This document shows, piece after piece, positions 6,021 through 14,917 of a stretch of 18,339 bases of DNA; position 1 is the stretch's first letter; each line of letters begins with the position of its first letter. The notes under the pieces are model-generated. The model saw only the letters and a program-made list of their open reading frames with translations, made no database searches and had not been told where the DNA came from. The DNA is from Nitrospinae bacterium RIFCSPLOWO2_12_39_16 (GTDB lineage: Bacteria > Nitrospinota > Nitrospinia > UBA9942): assembly GCA_001805005.1 (NCBI GenBank), contig MHDO01000125.1, forward strand, positions 1 through 18,339, in the 5' to 3' direction. The translations under genes and the position numbers were made by a program.

Positions 6021-6400
6021 ATGAAAATATAGAAAACCAGACAGCCATTGATAAAAAGATTTTATTATGCTGGAAATGCAGTTTTCCAAATAAGGTTGGA
6101 GACAGGCATTGTATGTTCTGCAATGCCCCATTGAACAAAAAATTAAATTTTATCTCATGGATTGAGCTTTATTTTGCCCAGAGAAAATGGAGGAAAGCCC
6201 TGTCAAAAAGAAAGGCAAAAGGTGCAAACGGCTTTATAACCCTTACAATAGGAATTATTCTCTTTCTATCAGGATGCTACTTATTTACGAAGGCTGTCTT
6301 TACAAACAGTTTTACTAATTGGATGATTTCACTTCTGTTTCTTATTTATGGTATATTTTCAATAAAATTCTTCTTAAGTAGAAAAAAATCCAGCACATAA
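6017..6400 (+). CDS. Zinc-ribbon membrane protein overlapping the DnaA-like gene
   Basis: A 127-aa protein with an N-terminal zinc ribbon of the pattern CWKC...CMFC (C18, C21, C32, C35), a strongly basic linker (QRKWRKALSKRKAK, 55-68) and two hydrophobic segments (about 72-95 and 101-121). The topology is probably cytoplasmic ribbon, two-helix hairpin, short basic tail. The ATG overlaps the preceding stop (ATGA), so the two proteins are probably translationally coupled and may work together, for instance with this protein holding the AAA+ protein at the membrane; that is inference. No named family is recognised. The stop codon lies inside the stem of the convergent terminator hairpin. Confidence 0.75.
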   Translation: MNENIENQTAIDKKILLCWKCSFPNKVGDRHCMFCNAPLNKKLNFISWIELYFAQRKWRKALSKRKAKGANGFITLTIGIILFLSGCYLFTKAVFTNSFTNWMISLLFLIYGIFSIKFFLSRKKSST

Positions 6401-6414
6401 ACCTTATGTGCTGG
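6382..6414 (-). terminator. Rho-independent terminator of the LysM lipoprotein gene
   Basis: A perfect 11-bp stem (6390-6400 with 6404-6414, CCAGCACATAA) and a 3-nt loop are followed on the minus strand by a run of seven T residues (6388-6382). On the + strand no T-run follows, so termination should be mainly of the minus-strand transcript, although the hairpin also lies over the 3' end of the + strand gene. Confidence 0.85.
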
Positions 6415-6433
6415 GTGTCCATCTTAAATATAT

Positions 6434-7102
6434 TTATTTCTTTTTGTAACCGTCCTCCCAGTATTTCTCAGGACCGTCATGCAGTGACCATTCTCCCCTT
6501 GTTTTTGCATGTCTGACAGCCTTATCTTTATCTCCAGATAAAAAATCTCTTGGAATTGAAAATACCTGTTTTGGATAAATCAAATCAGGGTCTTTTATCT
6601 TGTCGTGGTTTTCCTTATAAATAATGGGCCACATGAAGGGATTTTCATACACATCTTTATATTTTGCTATCTTCCAGAGAGATTCACCCTTCACCACCTC
6701 ATGGCTTGTCTTCTCTTTACCTGCCTTTGCCTCTTCTGCCGCCTTTGCTTCTTCTTCTGCCTTTGCCTCTTCTGCCGCCTTTGCAACCTCTTCAGCCTCT
6801 TTCTCTTCAACTTCTGCCTTCTTTTTCGCCTCTTCCTCTGCTTTTAATCTTGCCTCCTCTGCCTTTCTCTTTGCCTCTTCTTTAGCCTTTGCCCTTGCCT
6901 CATCTTCTGCCTTTAATCTCTCCTCTTCTTCTGCCCTCTTTCTCGCCTCCTCTGCCTTTCTCATCTCCTCATCTTTGGTGGTCTTTTCAACGACAGGTAC
7001 TGGTGGTTTTTTCTTTGCACAGCTCACCACACCAACCAGTGGAATCAAAATTAATACTAAACCACAAAAAATTGCAAATAATTTAAAATTACTTTTTCTC
7101 AT
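6434..7102 (-). CDS. LysM-domain lipoprotein with long charged coiled coil
   Basis: A 222-aa envelope protein. The signal peptide runs MRKSNFKLFAIFCGLVLILI, and the lipobox VVSC makes C28 the lipidated residue. Residues 44-130 are an almost uninterrupted Lys/Glu/Ala helix (AEEARLKAEEEAKKKAE and similar), probably a long coiled coil or single alpha helix reaching into the periplasm. A C-terminal LysM domain (about 134-184, HEVVKGESLWKIAK to QVFSIP) should bind peptidoglycan. The start at 7102 is chosen because GGAGGTG lies just before it and because the longer open frame from 7162 would begin inside the promoter's -35 box. It probably tethers the membrane to the cell wall, like other LysM lipoproteins with the motif FMWPIIYKEN. 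It has its own promoter and terminator. Confidence 0.88.
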   Translation of the reverse strand: MRKSNFKLFAIFCGLVLILIPLVGVVSCAKKKPPVPVVEKTTKDEEMRKAEEARKRAEEEERLKAEDEARAKAKEEAKRKAEEARLKAEEEAKKKAEVEEKEAEEVAKAAEEAKAEEEAKAAEEAKAGKEKTSHEVVKGESLWKIAKYKDVYENPFMWPIIYKENHDKIKDPDLIYPKQVFSIPRDFLSGDKDKAVRHAKTRGEWSLHDGPEKYWEDGYKKK

Positions 7103-7133
7103 CAGTCCACCTCCTGTTCTATTTTCCATGAAA

Positions 7134-7162
7134 ACTATAATACCATCGTTGGTTTTTGTCAA
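7134..7162 (-). promoter_or_regulatory. Promoter of the LysM lipoprotein gene
   Basis: TTGACA (7162-7157), a 17-nt spacer and TATAGT (7139-7134) on the minus strand lie about 30 nt before the chosen start codon. This settles the start at 7102. Confidence 0.75.
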
Positions 7163-7184
7163 GAATATTTTTAAAAAAAATTAT

Positions 7185-7988
7185 TCATTTTATAATCATT
7201 CCTGCATAACCTACTACCTGTTCATAATCTCCGCTTACATCACCTGATGTCATATATTTAATCAATCTTGCCTCTCTTGCACCGAGTCTATTACAGGCAA
7301 TAAGCATAGCTGTTGTCGGGGCAATGCCGCACATGGATATATTTTTATCAACCACAGTCTCAAAAAGCCCTTTTGGGTCCAATCTTAATATCTGGTCAAT
7401 TGCCTTTTTATCTTTTACATTTGCCGATTCATGAGACTCGTAGTGGGTCATATCTGTACTCGCAACAATTAAAACAGGTTTATTAAAATTTTTTATAGCC
7501 GCCGATAATGCAGCACCTATATCTTCACATAGTTCATAGTCCAAAGTCATAATAGTTATAGGAACAATATTAAATTTTTTCTTAAAATGCTGAATAAAGG
7601 GTATCTGAACCTCAAGAGAGTGCTCATGGAGGTGTCCAAGGGCATCATCCTTTATATATCTGGAACTGGATATAATATCGTTTGCCAGATTGGCATTTAT
7701 CTTAACATTTCCATTTGGCATCTCCCACTCCCCTGAAGCCATAAGTGATACCATCTCCCCAAGCCCTGTATGATTAGGACCTACAATAATCACATCATCA
7801 GGAATATTTATATTGGAATAAACTGCACCTGCCACTGCCCCTGAATAAACATAACCTGCATGAGGTGATACAACCCCAAGACAATCTATTTTTTGCTTTA
7901 CCTCAACTTCAAATTCTTTTATCTGTTTATTAATTGCATCAGGTGACATCGGATAAAATTTTCCTGCCACTGCCGGCTTCCTTATCAT
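7185..7988 (-). CDS. amrB: AmmeMemoRadiSam system protein B (Memo family)
   Basis: A 267-aa Memo-family protein related to the catalytic domains of extradiol dioxygenases and human MEMO1. It begins IRKPAVAGKFYP, the usual N-terminus of the family. Conserved putative metal or active-site residues are in SPHAGY (H43), GPNHTG (H73), HEHSLEVQIPF (119-133 region), STDMTHY (H182) and SMCGIAPT (C220). In many prokaryotes it is encoded with AMMECR1 and a radical SAM protein; neither partner is next to it here. Its molecular reaction is unsettled; redox and copper chemistry have been proposed for the family. ATG 7988 is chosen over an upstream TTG because AAAGGGGGG sits just before it. A promoter at 8022-8049 fits a monocistronic gene. 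Confidence 0.92.
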   Translation of the reverse strand: MIRKPAVAGKFYPMSPDAINKQIKEFEVEVKQKIDCLGVVSPHAGYVYSGAVAGAVYSNINIPDDVIIVGPNHTGLGEMVSLMASGEWEMPNGNVKINANLANDIISSSRYIKDDALGHLHEHSLEVQIPFIQHFKKKFNIVPITIMTLDYELCEDIGAALSAAIKNFNKPVLIVASTDMTHYESHESANVKDKKAIDQILRLDPKGLFETVVDKNISMCGIAPTTAMLIACNRLGAREARLIKYMTSGDVSGDYEQVVGYAGMIIK

Positions 7989-8021
7989 ACACACCCCCCT
8001 TTCCAAATTAATATGCTTATA

Positions 8022-8049
8022 ATATTATCCTTCACACCAACTTTGTCAA
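8022..8049 (-). promoter_or_regulatory. Promoter of amrB
   Basis: On the minus strand TTGACA (8049-8044), a 16-nt spacer and TAATAT (8027-8022); TATTAT three bases further on with 19-nt spacing is an alternative -10. It lies about 35 nt before the amrB start. Confidence 0.6.
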
Positions 8050-8081
8050 ATTTTATCATCACTCATATTATCACTCATCAG

Positions 8082-8110
8082 TTGCATCCCCAACCCTCAT
8101 CATATATAAT
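8082..8110 (+). promoter_or_regulatory. Promoter of the tRNA-Pro gene
   Basis: TTGCAT (8082-8087), a 17-nt spacer and TATAAT (8105-8110). The expected start point, about seven bases after the -10 box, falls within a few bases of the tRNA 5' end at 8119. Confidence 0.68.
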
Positions 8111-8118
8111 TCAAATTA

Positions 8119-8196
<78 letters not shown>

Positions 8197-8235
8197 TATC
8201 TTTAATAGATTTAGAGCATTTTATTACACAACAAT

Positions 8236-10476
8236 ATGAAAACACTAATAGAAACATATAAAGATAAAGATTTATTTGATAAATTACCTGTCAGCATAAT
8301 AATAACTTCGGAGGAAGGCAGGATAATAAGCGTAAATACAACAGCGTGCAAAATGTTTGGCTATGACTCAAAAGAGGAATTCTTGAAGTTAAAAATCACT
8401 GATTTATATTGCAATATTGAAGATAGAAAAGAAATCGTTGAAAGCATAAAAACTGGTAAAAAGATAAAAGAAGTATGCGTAAAGCGTAAGGATAATTGCA
8501 CATTTTGGGTTCAGGAAACCTTCATAGCCCAGACGACCGATTCTGGAGAAGTCCACTTTATAAATGTAGTTAAAGACATTACTCTACACAGGCAAAAGGA
8601 AGAAATTGAAGCCAGTCTTATAAACATACAGAGAATTGCAAAAATAGGAAACTGGGAATGGGATATAGCCAGAAATGTATTCTGGTCTGATGAAATATAT
8701 CGTATCTTCGGACTAACCCCAAAGCAATTCGGCGCTACATATGAAGCCTTCCTGAATTTAGTTCATCCAGATGATAGAGAATTTGTAAAAGAATTGGTTA
8801 ATAAAGCCATACATGAAAATATGCCCTACAGCATTGACCACCGCATAGTCTTACCCGATGGAACAGTGCGTATAGTTCATGAAGAGGCTGAAGTGATTTT
8901 TGACAGCAATCATGAGGCTGTTCAGATGAATGGGACAGTTCAGGATATAACTGAGCGTAAACAGATAGAAGAGCAGTTTCGCAAGCTGTCTCATGCAATT
9001 GAGCAGAGCACATTATCCATTTTGATTACAGACACAAAAGGTAATATTGAATATGCCAATCCAATATTATTTGATGTAACCGGTTACACAAGAGAAGAGG
9101 CAATAGGTAAAACTCCAAAAATCTTTAGCTCAGGTAAAACACCCCCTGAGACATACAGAAGCTTATGGAAAACTATTTTATCCGGAAAGGATTGGCATGG
9201 TGAGTTTCTAAATAAAAAAAAGGATGGTGAGCTGTTTTGGGAACATGCAACCATATCTCTATTAAAAAATGATAAAGGAATCATTACAAATTTTGTTGCA
9301 TACAAAGAGGATATAACGAAAATTAAAAAACTTGAAGAGCAATTTCGTCAGGCACAGAAGATGGAGGCAGTTGGACAGCTTACAGGCGGCATAGCACACG
9401 ACTTTAATAATATCCTTACAGGCATAATACTTAATTCAGAATTGCTAAAAATGAAGATGGAAAAAGATAATCCACTAAGAGCTCACGCAGAACAAACAGT
9501 TGAACAGGCATTAAAGGCGGCAAATCTAATCCAAGGACTGCTTGCATTCAGCAGAAAACAGGCGCTCAATCTGCAATTTACAAATCTAAGGGATGTTATT
9601 GCCTCTACCAAAAAACTCTTATTACGAATTATGAGAGAGGATATAGAACTAAAGATTAGCATCCCTGAAAAAGATTTAGCAATTATGGCTGATGGCGTGC
9701 AAATAGAGCAGGTATTAATAAATCTCGCTACAAATGCACGAGATGCGATGCCCAATGGCGGAACACTAACAATTGAAGCGACTGATATAGAAATGGATAA
9801 TGGATTTATTAATACCCATGATTTCGGCAAAGGCGGCAGATATGCACTCATTACAGTTACAGATACAGGCACAGGCATGGATGAAAATACACAGAAGAAA
9901 ATATTTGAGCCATTCTTTACTACAAAAGAGGTAGGTAAAGGAACAGGGCTTGGGCTCGCCATGGTGTATGGATTAATAAAACAGCATGAGGGCTATATTG
10001 ATTTATATAGCGAGCCCGGCAAGGGGACTGCCTTTAAGATATATCTGCCAATAAAAGAGCTAAAGTATGAAGATTTAAAACTTGCAGAGCAGATTATTCC
10101 CAAAAGAGGCAGTGAAACAATACTTATAGCAGAAGACAATGAAATTATTAGAAAATCCACCATAAGCATACTTGAGAATTACGGCTATAAGACTATAGAA
10201 GCTGTAGATGGAGATAGTGCTGTAGAAAAATTTGTAAAAAATAAGGACAGGATTCAACTTGTCATCCTTGATGTTATAATGCCGAAAAAGAATGGGAAAG
10301 ATGTATATAATGCAATAGTTAATATATTACCAACTGTAAAGGTTCTTTTTATGAGTGGATATACCGGCGATACTCTGCACATTAAAGAAATAACTGGAAA
10401 AGGGCTAAATATTATATCAAAACCGTTTACAGATAAGGATATCCTAAAAAAAATCAGGGAGATATTGGATAAATAG
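8236..10476 (+). CDS. Soluble hybrid histidine kinase, PAS-PAS-PAS-HisKA-HATPase-REC
   Basis: A 746-aa sensor kinase with no signal peptide or membrane segment, so it should sense cytoplasmic signals. PAS 1 spans about 14-118, PAS 2 about 133-245 (HPDD and DGTVRIVHEEAEVI mark a PAS_3 fold) and PAS 3 about 250-363. The HisKA dimerisation helix carries GGIAHDFNN with phospho-acceptor H388. The HATPase has its N box in LINLATNARDAM (N500), the D box DTGTGMD (543-549) and the G2 box GKGTGLGLAM. A C-terminal receiver (about 627-745) has acidic residues E633/D634, phospho-acceptor D679 (ILDVIMP) and K729. No separate output domain or partner regulator lies nearby, so the signal probably leaves by phosphotransfer to a protein encoded elsewhere. 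It starts 40 nt after the tRNA and may be read from the tRNA promoter; no Shine-Dalgarno is obvious. Confidence 0.94.
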   Translation: MKTLIETYKDKDLFDKLPVSIIITSEEGRIISVNTTACKMFGYDSKEEFLKLKITDLYCNIEDRKEIVESIKTGKKIKEVCVKRKDNCTFWVQETFIAQTTDSGEVHFINVVKDITLHRQKEEIEASLINIQRIAKIGNWEWDIARNVFWSDEIYRIFGLTPKQFGATYEAFLNLVHPDDREFVKELVNKAIHENMPYSIDHRIVLPDGTVRIVHEEAEVIFDSNHEAVQMNGTVQDITERKQIEEQFRKLSHAIEQSTLSILITDTKGNIEYANPILFDVTGYTREEAIGKTPKIFSSGKTPPETYRSLWKTILSGKDWHGEFLNKKKDGELFWEHATISLLKNDKGIITNFVAYKEDITKIKKLEEQFRQAQKMEAVGQLTGGIAHDFNNILTGIILNSELLKMKMEKDNPLRAHAEQTVEQALKAANLIQGLLAFSRKQALNLQFTNLRDVIASTKKLLLRIMREDIELKISIPEKDLAIMADGVQIEQVLINLATNARDAMPNGGTLTIEATDIEMDNGFINTHDFGKGGRYALITVTDTGTGMDENTQKKIFEPFFTTKEVGKGTGLGLAMVYGLIKQHEGYIDLYSEPGKGTAFKIYLPIKELKYEDLKLAEQIIPKRGSETILIAEDNEIIRKSTISILENYGYKTIEAVDGDSAVEKFVKNKDRIQLVILDVIMPKKNGKDVYNAIVNILPTVKVLFMSGYTGDTLHIKEITGKGLNIISKPFTDKDILKKIREILDK

Positions 10477-10479
10477 GAT

Positions 10480-10498
10480 TTTATGTTTATCACATAAA
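10480..10498 (+). terminator. Weak hairpin after the hybrid kinase gene
   Basis: TTTATGT (10480-10486) pairs with ACATAAA (10492-10498) around a 5-nt loop, followed by a short TTTT-containing stretch. The stem is A+T-rich, so termination would be weak. Confidence 0.35.
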
Positions 10499-10523
10499 TT
10501 TTACCCCCTTCTGCAAATTTATA

Positions 10524-10552
10524 TTGTAATAAATTGTAATTAATGCAATAAT
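10524..10552 (+). promoter_or_regulatory. Possible promoter of typA
   Basis: TTGTAA (10524-10529), a 17-nt spacer and AATAAT (10547-10552). The spacing is right but each box is one or two bases off consensus and the region is A+T-rich, so chance matches are likely. The rest of the 10477-10672 spacer shows only a small ATCTAA/TTAGAT palindrome near 10616-10634. Confidence 0.35.
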
Positions 10553-10672
10553 GGTAATCAAGTTCCCCTTCCAGTTTTAAATATTCCCAAAAAATATTTT
10601 GATGGAAGATGAAAATCTAAGATTATTTAGATAAAGGGATGTCTATTTTTTTTAGAAAGGAATTAAGAAGTT

Positions 10673-12499
10673 ATGAATGGAAACATGATTAGAAATATCG
10701 GGATAATTGCCCATGTTGACCACGGCAAGACTACACTTGTTGATGCAATGCTCAGGCAGTCAGGGATATTCCGCGAAAATGAGCAGGTTATAGAGAGGAT
10801 CATGGACAGAAATGAACTTGAGAGGGAGAGAGGCATTACAATATTTTCTAAAAACGCCTCTATCTATTATACCGATTACAAAATCAATATAGTTGATACA
10901 CCCGGTCATGCAGATTTCGGCGGAGAGGTTGAGAGGATACTCCGCATGGTTGATGGCGTTCTGCTTTTAGTTGATGCGTGTGATGGACCCATGCCGCAGA
11001 CAAGATTTGTTCTAAAAAAATCTCTGGAGCTAAACTTAAAACCTGTAGTAGTTATAAATAAGATAGACAGGGCTGAGGCGAGACCCGACCAGGTGTTAAA
11101 TGAAATTTTTGACCTGTTTGTCCATCTCGGCGCAAATGATAATCAGTTAGATTTTCCTGTTGTTTACACATCTGCAAAACAGGGAATCGCAATGTTAGAC
11201 GCTAAAGAAAAGGGTAAAGACATACTGCCATTATTTGAAACAGTGGTAAAACATGTGCCACCTCCTCCCGGTGATATCCAATTACCATTTCAGATGCTGG
11301 TTACAACTATTGACTATAATAATTACCTCGGCAGGATTGCCATTGGAAAGATAGCTAACGGCTCTGTTAAGGCAGGCAACCAGATAGCACTTGTAAGAAA
11401 AGACGGGACTACAGAGACTGCAAAGATATTAAAACTTTTAGGCTACCAAGGATTAAAACAGGTTGAGATTAATGATGCCTCATATGGAGATATTATAGCA
11501 ATCGCAGGACCTAAGGATGTGGATATTGGCGATACAATCTCAGATATATCTAACCCGGTGGCACTCCCTTATACGAAGATTGATGAACCAACACTCTCCA
11601 TAAACCTTATGGTAAATACAAGCCCATTTGCAGGTCAGGATGGAAAATTTGTAACATCAAGGCAGATAAGAGAAAGGCTTTTTAAGGAGTTAAAGAGTAA
11701 TGTAAGCCTTAGAATAGAGGAGCTTGAAGGCGGAGATGCCTTTAAGTTGTGCGGGAGAGGAGAACTTCACCTCGGCATTCTTATTGAAACAATGAGGAGA
11801 GAGGGGTATGAGTTTCAGGTATCAAAACCTGAGGTCATATTAAAGGAAGAAAACGGGGTTATAACGGAGCCTGTTGAATTGCTCATCATAGATGTAGAAG
11901 AGGCTTATGTAGGCAAGATAATTGAAAAATTAGGCATAAGAAAAGGCGATATGAAAAATATGAATCCTCTGGATTCAGGGGTAACACGATTAGAATATAT
12001 AGTTCCTGCGAGGGGGTTGATGGGGCTTCGTTCTGAGCTTCTGACTGACACAAAAGGAACGGGCATAATGCACCACTCTTTCCATGGATACGCACCTTAT
12101 CATGGCGAAATATCATTCAGGCAGAATGGTGTCCTTATTGCAATGGAGAATGGCGCTTCAACTACTTATGCACTGAACAACCTTCAGGAGAGAAGTAAAT
12201 TATTTATAGATGCCGCTACTCCGGTATATGAGGGTATGATAGTAGGAGAAAATTCAAGAGAAGGTGATTTGGTTGTAAACCCATGCAAGGAGAAGAAATT
12301 GACAAATGTCAGGGCGGCTGGGGCAGATGACACAATAAAACTTACGCCTCCGATTAAAATGAGCTTAGAGCAGGCACTGGAATATATTGAAAGTGACGAA
12401 CTGGTGGAGATAACACCAAGTAATATACGGCTCAGGAAAAAACACCTCTCTGCAAATGAAAGAAAAAGAAAAGAGAGGAGTTCTCTTCAGGTGGCATGA
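10673..12499 (+). CDS. typA: Ribosome-associated translational GTPase TypA/BipA
   Basis: A 608-aa translation-factor GTPase of the usual length for the family. The G domain carries AHVDHGKT (13-20), RERGITI in switch I, DTPGHADFGGEVER (G3) and NKID (G4), followed by a beta-barrel domain II, EF-G-like domains III and V, and the TypA-specific C-terminal domain (GTGIMHHSFHGYAPYHGE and the closing TPSNIRLRKKHL region). TypA binds the ribosome near the A site and supports ribosome assembly and growth under stress or low temperature. An alternative ATG four codons downstream cannot be excluded; GAAAGGA lies about 12 bases before the first ATG. It is monocistronic in this window and converges on tsaD. 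Confidence 0.97.
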   Translation: MNGNMIRNIGIIAHVDHGKTTLVDAMLRQSGIFRENEQVIERIMDRNELERERGITIFSKNASIYYTDYKINIVDTPGHADFGGEVERILRMVDGVLLLVDACDGPMPQTRFVLKKSLELNLKPVVVINKIDRAEARPDQVLNEIFDLFVHLGANDNQLDFPVVYTSAKQGIAMLDAKEKGKDILPLFETVVKHVPPPPGDIQLPFQMLVTTIDYNNYLGRIAIGKIANGSVKAGNQIALVRKDGTTETAKILKLLGYQGLKQVEINDASYGDIIAIAGPKDVDIGDTISDISNPVALPYTKIDEPTLSINLMVNTSPFAGQDGKFVTSRQIRERLFKELKSNVSLRIEELEGGDAFKLCGRGELHLGILIETMRREGYEFQVSKPEVILKEENGVITEPVELLIIDVEEAYVGKIIEKLGIRKGDMKNMNPLDSGVTRLEYIVPARGLMGLRSELLTDTKGTGIMHHSFHGYAPYHGEISFRQNGVLIAMENGASTTYALNNLQERSKLFIDAATPVYEGMIVGENSREGDLVVNPCKEKKLTNVRAAGADDTIKLTPPIKMSLEQALEYIESDELVEITPSNIRLRKKHLSANERKRKERSSLQVA

Positions 12500-12544
12500 G
12501 TAATGCTAAAATAGACTAAAATAATCTGTATTTTTTATAAAAAC

Positions 12545-12569
12545 TTATCAACAGAAATTGTTAATAAGC
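12545..12569. repeat. Inverted DnaA-box-like pair in the typA-tsaD convergent spacer
   Basis: CTTATCAACA (12545-12554) and TGTTAATAAG (12560-12569) are inverted copies (9 of 10 match) around GAAAT. Each half is within one base of a DnaA box. No T-run follows, so it is a poor terminator. I see nothing else convincing in the 12500-12749 spacer. Confidence 0.5.
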
Positions 12570-12749
12570 TGTTAAAAACTCGTCCAAGAACCTTATTCCC
12601 ACTATTATTTTCTAAGAATGCGTAAAATTTAATCAAGAATATATCTCTTTATAAATCAATACGATACCATAACTATTTGATTTTACCCTCTTTTTAAAGA
12701 CATAAGCTAAGGCAGAAATTCAGGAGAGCTTCCAAGCAGTGCTTCAATA

Positions 12750-13772
12750 TTACAATTTCATTTGTGCCTCTGCATCAAGACTATAAAAATCATTATATTT
12801 ATTTTCTTTAAATCTATAGTAGCCGGCACATGCAATCATTGCCGCATTATCTGTGCATAAAACTGAACTGGGATGATAAACACTAACTCCCTCAGCAGTT
12901 CCCCTCTTTTTCATTCCCTCTCTCAAAAGTTTATTTGATGCAACACCGCCTGCTATTACAATAGTTTTCACATTATACATTTTTACTGCTAAAAATGCCT
13001 TATTAATCAAAACATCCACTACCGCCTGCTGAAAACTTGCAGCCACATCAGGTAAAAACATTGTTGATGTTGAATAAGGTGGGATAAAGCCGTCAAGATA
13101 GTTTTTTAGTGCCGTTTTAACACCACTGAAACTAAAATCAAGGGAATCCTTGTCTATATATGCCCTTGGAAAATTTATTGACATAGGATTTCCACTATTG
13201 GCTGTTTTTTCAATAGCAGGTCCTCCCGGATAACCGAGTTTAAGCATCTTTGAAGCCTTATCAAATGCCTCACCTGCCGCATCATCCCTGCTCCTTCCGA
13301 GTACCTTATATTTTCCGAAATCTTCAACCAGATAAAGTTCTGTATGCCCGCCGGAAACAAGGAGAGAGACAAATGGAAAAGATATATCAGGCTTTTCCAA
13401 AAAAATGGATAAGATATGCCCCTCAAGGTGATTTACACCAATCAGAGGTTTTTTCAGTGTATATGCAATTGCTTTGGCAGTGGAAAGACCTACAAGAAGT
13501 GCTACCACAAGACCAGGGCATTTAGTTACCGCAAAAAGTTCTACATCCGTAATCTTAACCCCTGCCTTATTTAATGCTTCAGTTATAACTGGACTTATAT
13601 TTTCAACATGCCTGCGGCAGGCAAGTTCGGGAACAACACCGCCATATTTATTATGTATCTCATGCTGTGAGGCAATGATATTGGATTTAATTTTGATACC
13701 ATGTTCATGAGAAACATCTACTACTGCAGCCGCAGTTTCATCACACGAAGTCTCAATTCCGAGGATTAACAT
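12750..13772 (-). CDS. tsaD: tRNA N6-adenosine threonylcarbamoyltransferase TsaD
   Basis: A 340-aa ASKHA-fold enzyme of normal family length that transfers threonylcarbamoyl from TC-AMP to A37 of ANN-decoding tRNAs, acting with TsaB and TsaE. It opens with ILGIETSCDETAAAVVD; the metal-binding histidines are in HLEGH (H115 and H119); SGGHTEL (140-146), DDAAGEAFDK (163-172), FSFSGVKTAL, IAGGVASN and CTDNAAMIA complete the nucleotide and metal site. The ATG at 13772 gives the standard N-terminus; only a weak, distant TAGGAAG precedes it. It is the last clearly core gene before the accessory region to the right and may mark that region's boundary. Confidence 0.97.
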   Translation of the reverse strand: MLILGIETSCDETAAAVVDVSHEHGIKIKSNIIASQHEIHNKYGGVVPELACRRHVENISPVITEALNKAGVKITDVELFAVTKCPGLVVALLVGLSTAKAIAYTLKKPLIGVNHLEGHILSIFLEKPDISFPFVSLLVSGGHTELYLVEDFGKYKVLGRSRDDAAGEAFDKASKMLKLGYPGGPAIEKTANSGNPMSINFPRAYIDKDSLDFSFSGVKTALKNYLDGFIPPYSTSTMFLPDVAASFQQAVVDVLINKAFLAVKMYNVKTIVIAGGVASNKLLREGMKKRGTAEGVSVYHPSSVLCTDNAAMIACAGYYRFKENKYNDFYSLDAEAQMKL

Positions 13773-13840
13773 AATAAATACGGTTTCTGCTTCCTACCGA
13801 AAGAGAACCATCTCGTTTATCATCTATGCAATTTCTTTAG

Positions 13841-13864
13841 TTATTACCCTCTTTATTACCCTCT
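13841..13864. repeat. 12-bp tandem duplication over the Fic stop codon
   Basis: TTATTACCCTCT occurs twice head to tail (13841-13852 and 13853-13864). The second copy contains the stop codon of the Fic gene on the minus strand; the first supplies a repeat of the same end. Confidence 0.8.
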
Positions 13865-14917
13865 TTTAGAGGTATTATCCTTTTTCCTCCATAATGCGCC
13901 CGGACCCCGTCCGATACATTCAACCTTGCCGGCTTTCTGCATACTTTTAAGCACTGTTCGTATCATATCCCGGCTGACAGCAGGACATTTCTTTTCTATA
14001 TCTGCAACAGTAAATTCTCTGTCAATAGCATAAATAGCGTGATGCACCATCTCTGTTTTAGAACCACGCGGACTTACTGTAGCGCCGGCTCTTTCTTCAA
14101 ACTCCTTGTATGCAGTTTTAAGAATGGAGAGCACAAAATTCAGGTATGGCCATGGATCATGTTTGCCGTCATGCCAGCCTTTGGAGCTTTGTTCAAGGGT
14201 TTCATAATACCGCTGCTTATTTTCTTCTATAATGCGCTCAAGACTGATATACCGACCGACCTCATACCCAAGATGATAACACTGCAAAAGCATAAGAAAC
14301 CGCGACACCCTTCCGTTTCCATCGCGGAATGGATGCACACAGAGAAAATCCAGATTAAACGCTCCCAGCGCAAGTAACGGATGCGTCCACCGTTCTTTAA
14401 TGCAATTCTGCCATGCTTTTATAAGCATCTTCATATATCGCGGAGTTTCACGCGCAGGAACCGTTTTAAAGCGGATGCGCTCCCTCCCATTTGGATACCG
14501 CTCTATGATTTCGCTGTCTCTGCTTTTATACCCGCCTGCATCTCCTATTCCGCCCCGCGCTAACCGATGAAGTGCGCGAATAGTGTTTTCTGATACCGCA
14601 AGGGCATTGGACTTCGTATGAAGCAGTTCGAGCGCCTTGCGATAACCGCGCACCTCTTCTTCGTCCCTGTCACGCAAATGCGCCCTGCCAAATACTACTT
14701 CCTTTACCCTTGCAGGGGCGACATTAACGCCTTCAATCCTGTTGGAAGAGACCACGCTCTCAATAATGGCATGTTCTTTCAGCGCCTTAAGTTTCTGCGG
14801 CGCCTGCCGCTCATAAAGTTTCTGCTTGCCAAGATACTCACCAAGGTCGGCAAGGTGCCACGCTGTAATCTGCGGAACAGACTGCGCTCCTGATTCAAAA
14901 AATAAAAGTGTTTTCAC
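13856..14917 (-). CDS. Fic family protein (AMPylase/NMPylase type) with C-terminal winged helix
   Basis: A 353-aa protein with an intact Fic active site HPFRDGNGRVSR (195-206), which transfers AMP or another nucleotide to target hydroxyls. An N-terminal Fic_N segment carries the inhibitory helix motif SNRIEG (58-63, pattern S/TxxxE/N with E62), as in class II Fic enzymes that restrain themselves. The flap-like segment (RIRFKTVPARETPRYM, 148-162) should position the target. The C-terminus (about 287-345, FTVADIEKKCPAVSRDMIRT) is a winged helix-turn-helix that may bind DNA or autoregulate. The start is GTG at 14917 behind GAGAGGGG; it overlaps the TGA of an upstream open fragment (GTGA), a relic of an operon arrangement. 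Base composition is higher in G+C than tsaD, suggesting acquisition. Fic genes of this build often sit in type I restriction loci; no hsd gene is intact here. Confidence 0.93.
   Translation of the reverse strand: MKTLLFFESGAQSVPQITAWHLADLGEYLGKQKLYERQAPQKLKALKEHAIIESVVSSNRIEGVNVAPARVKEVVFGRAHLRDRDEEEVRGYRKALELLHTKSNALAVSENTIRALHRLARGGIGDAGGYKSRDSEIIERYPNGRERIRFKTVPARETPRYMKMLIKAWQNCIKERWTHPLLALGAFNLDFLCVHPFRDGNGRVSRFLMLLQCYHLGYEVGRYISLERIIEENKQRYYETLEQSSKGWHDGKHDPWPYLNFVLSILKTAYKEFEERAGATVSPRGSKTEMVHHAIYAIDREFTVADIEKKCPAVSRDMIRTVLKSMQKAGKVECIGRGPGALWRKKDNTSKRG

Noticed and set aside
6605..7247. Long + strand open frames with Ala/Ser- and Leu/Pro-rich repeats opposite the LysM lipoprotein gene
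   Set aside because: They are shadows of the Lys/Glu/Ala codon repeats on the other strand and have no ribosome binding site or recognisable domain.
12500..12749. Strong bidirectional terminator between typA and tsaD
   Set aside because: The only clear inverted repeat (12545-12569) is A+T-rich and is not followed by a T-run on either strand.
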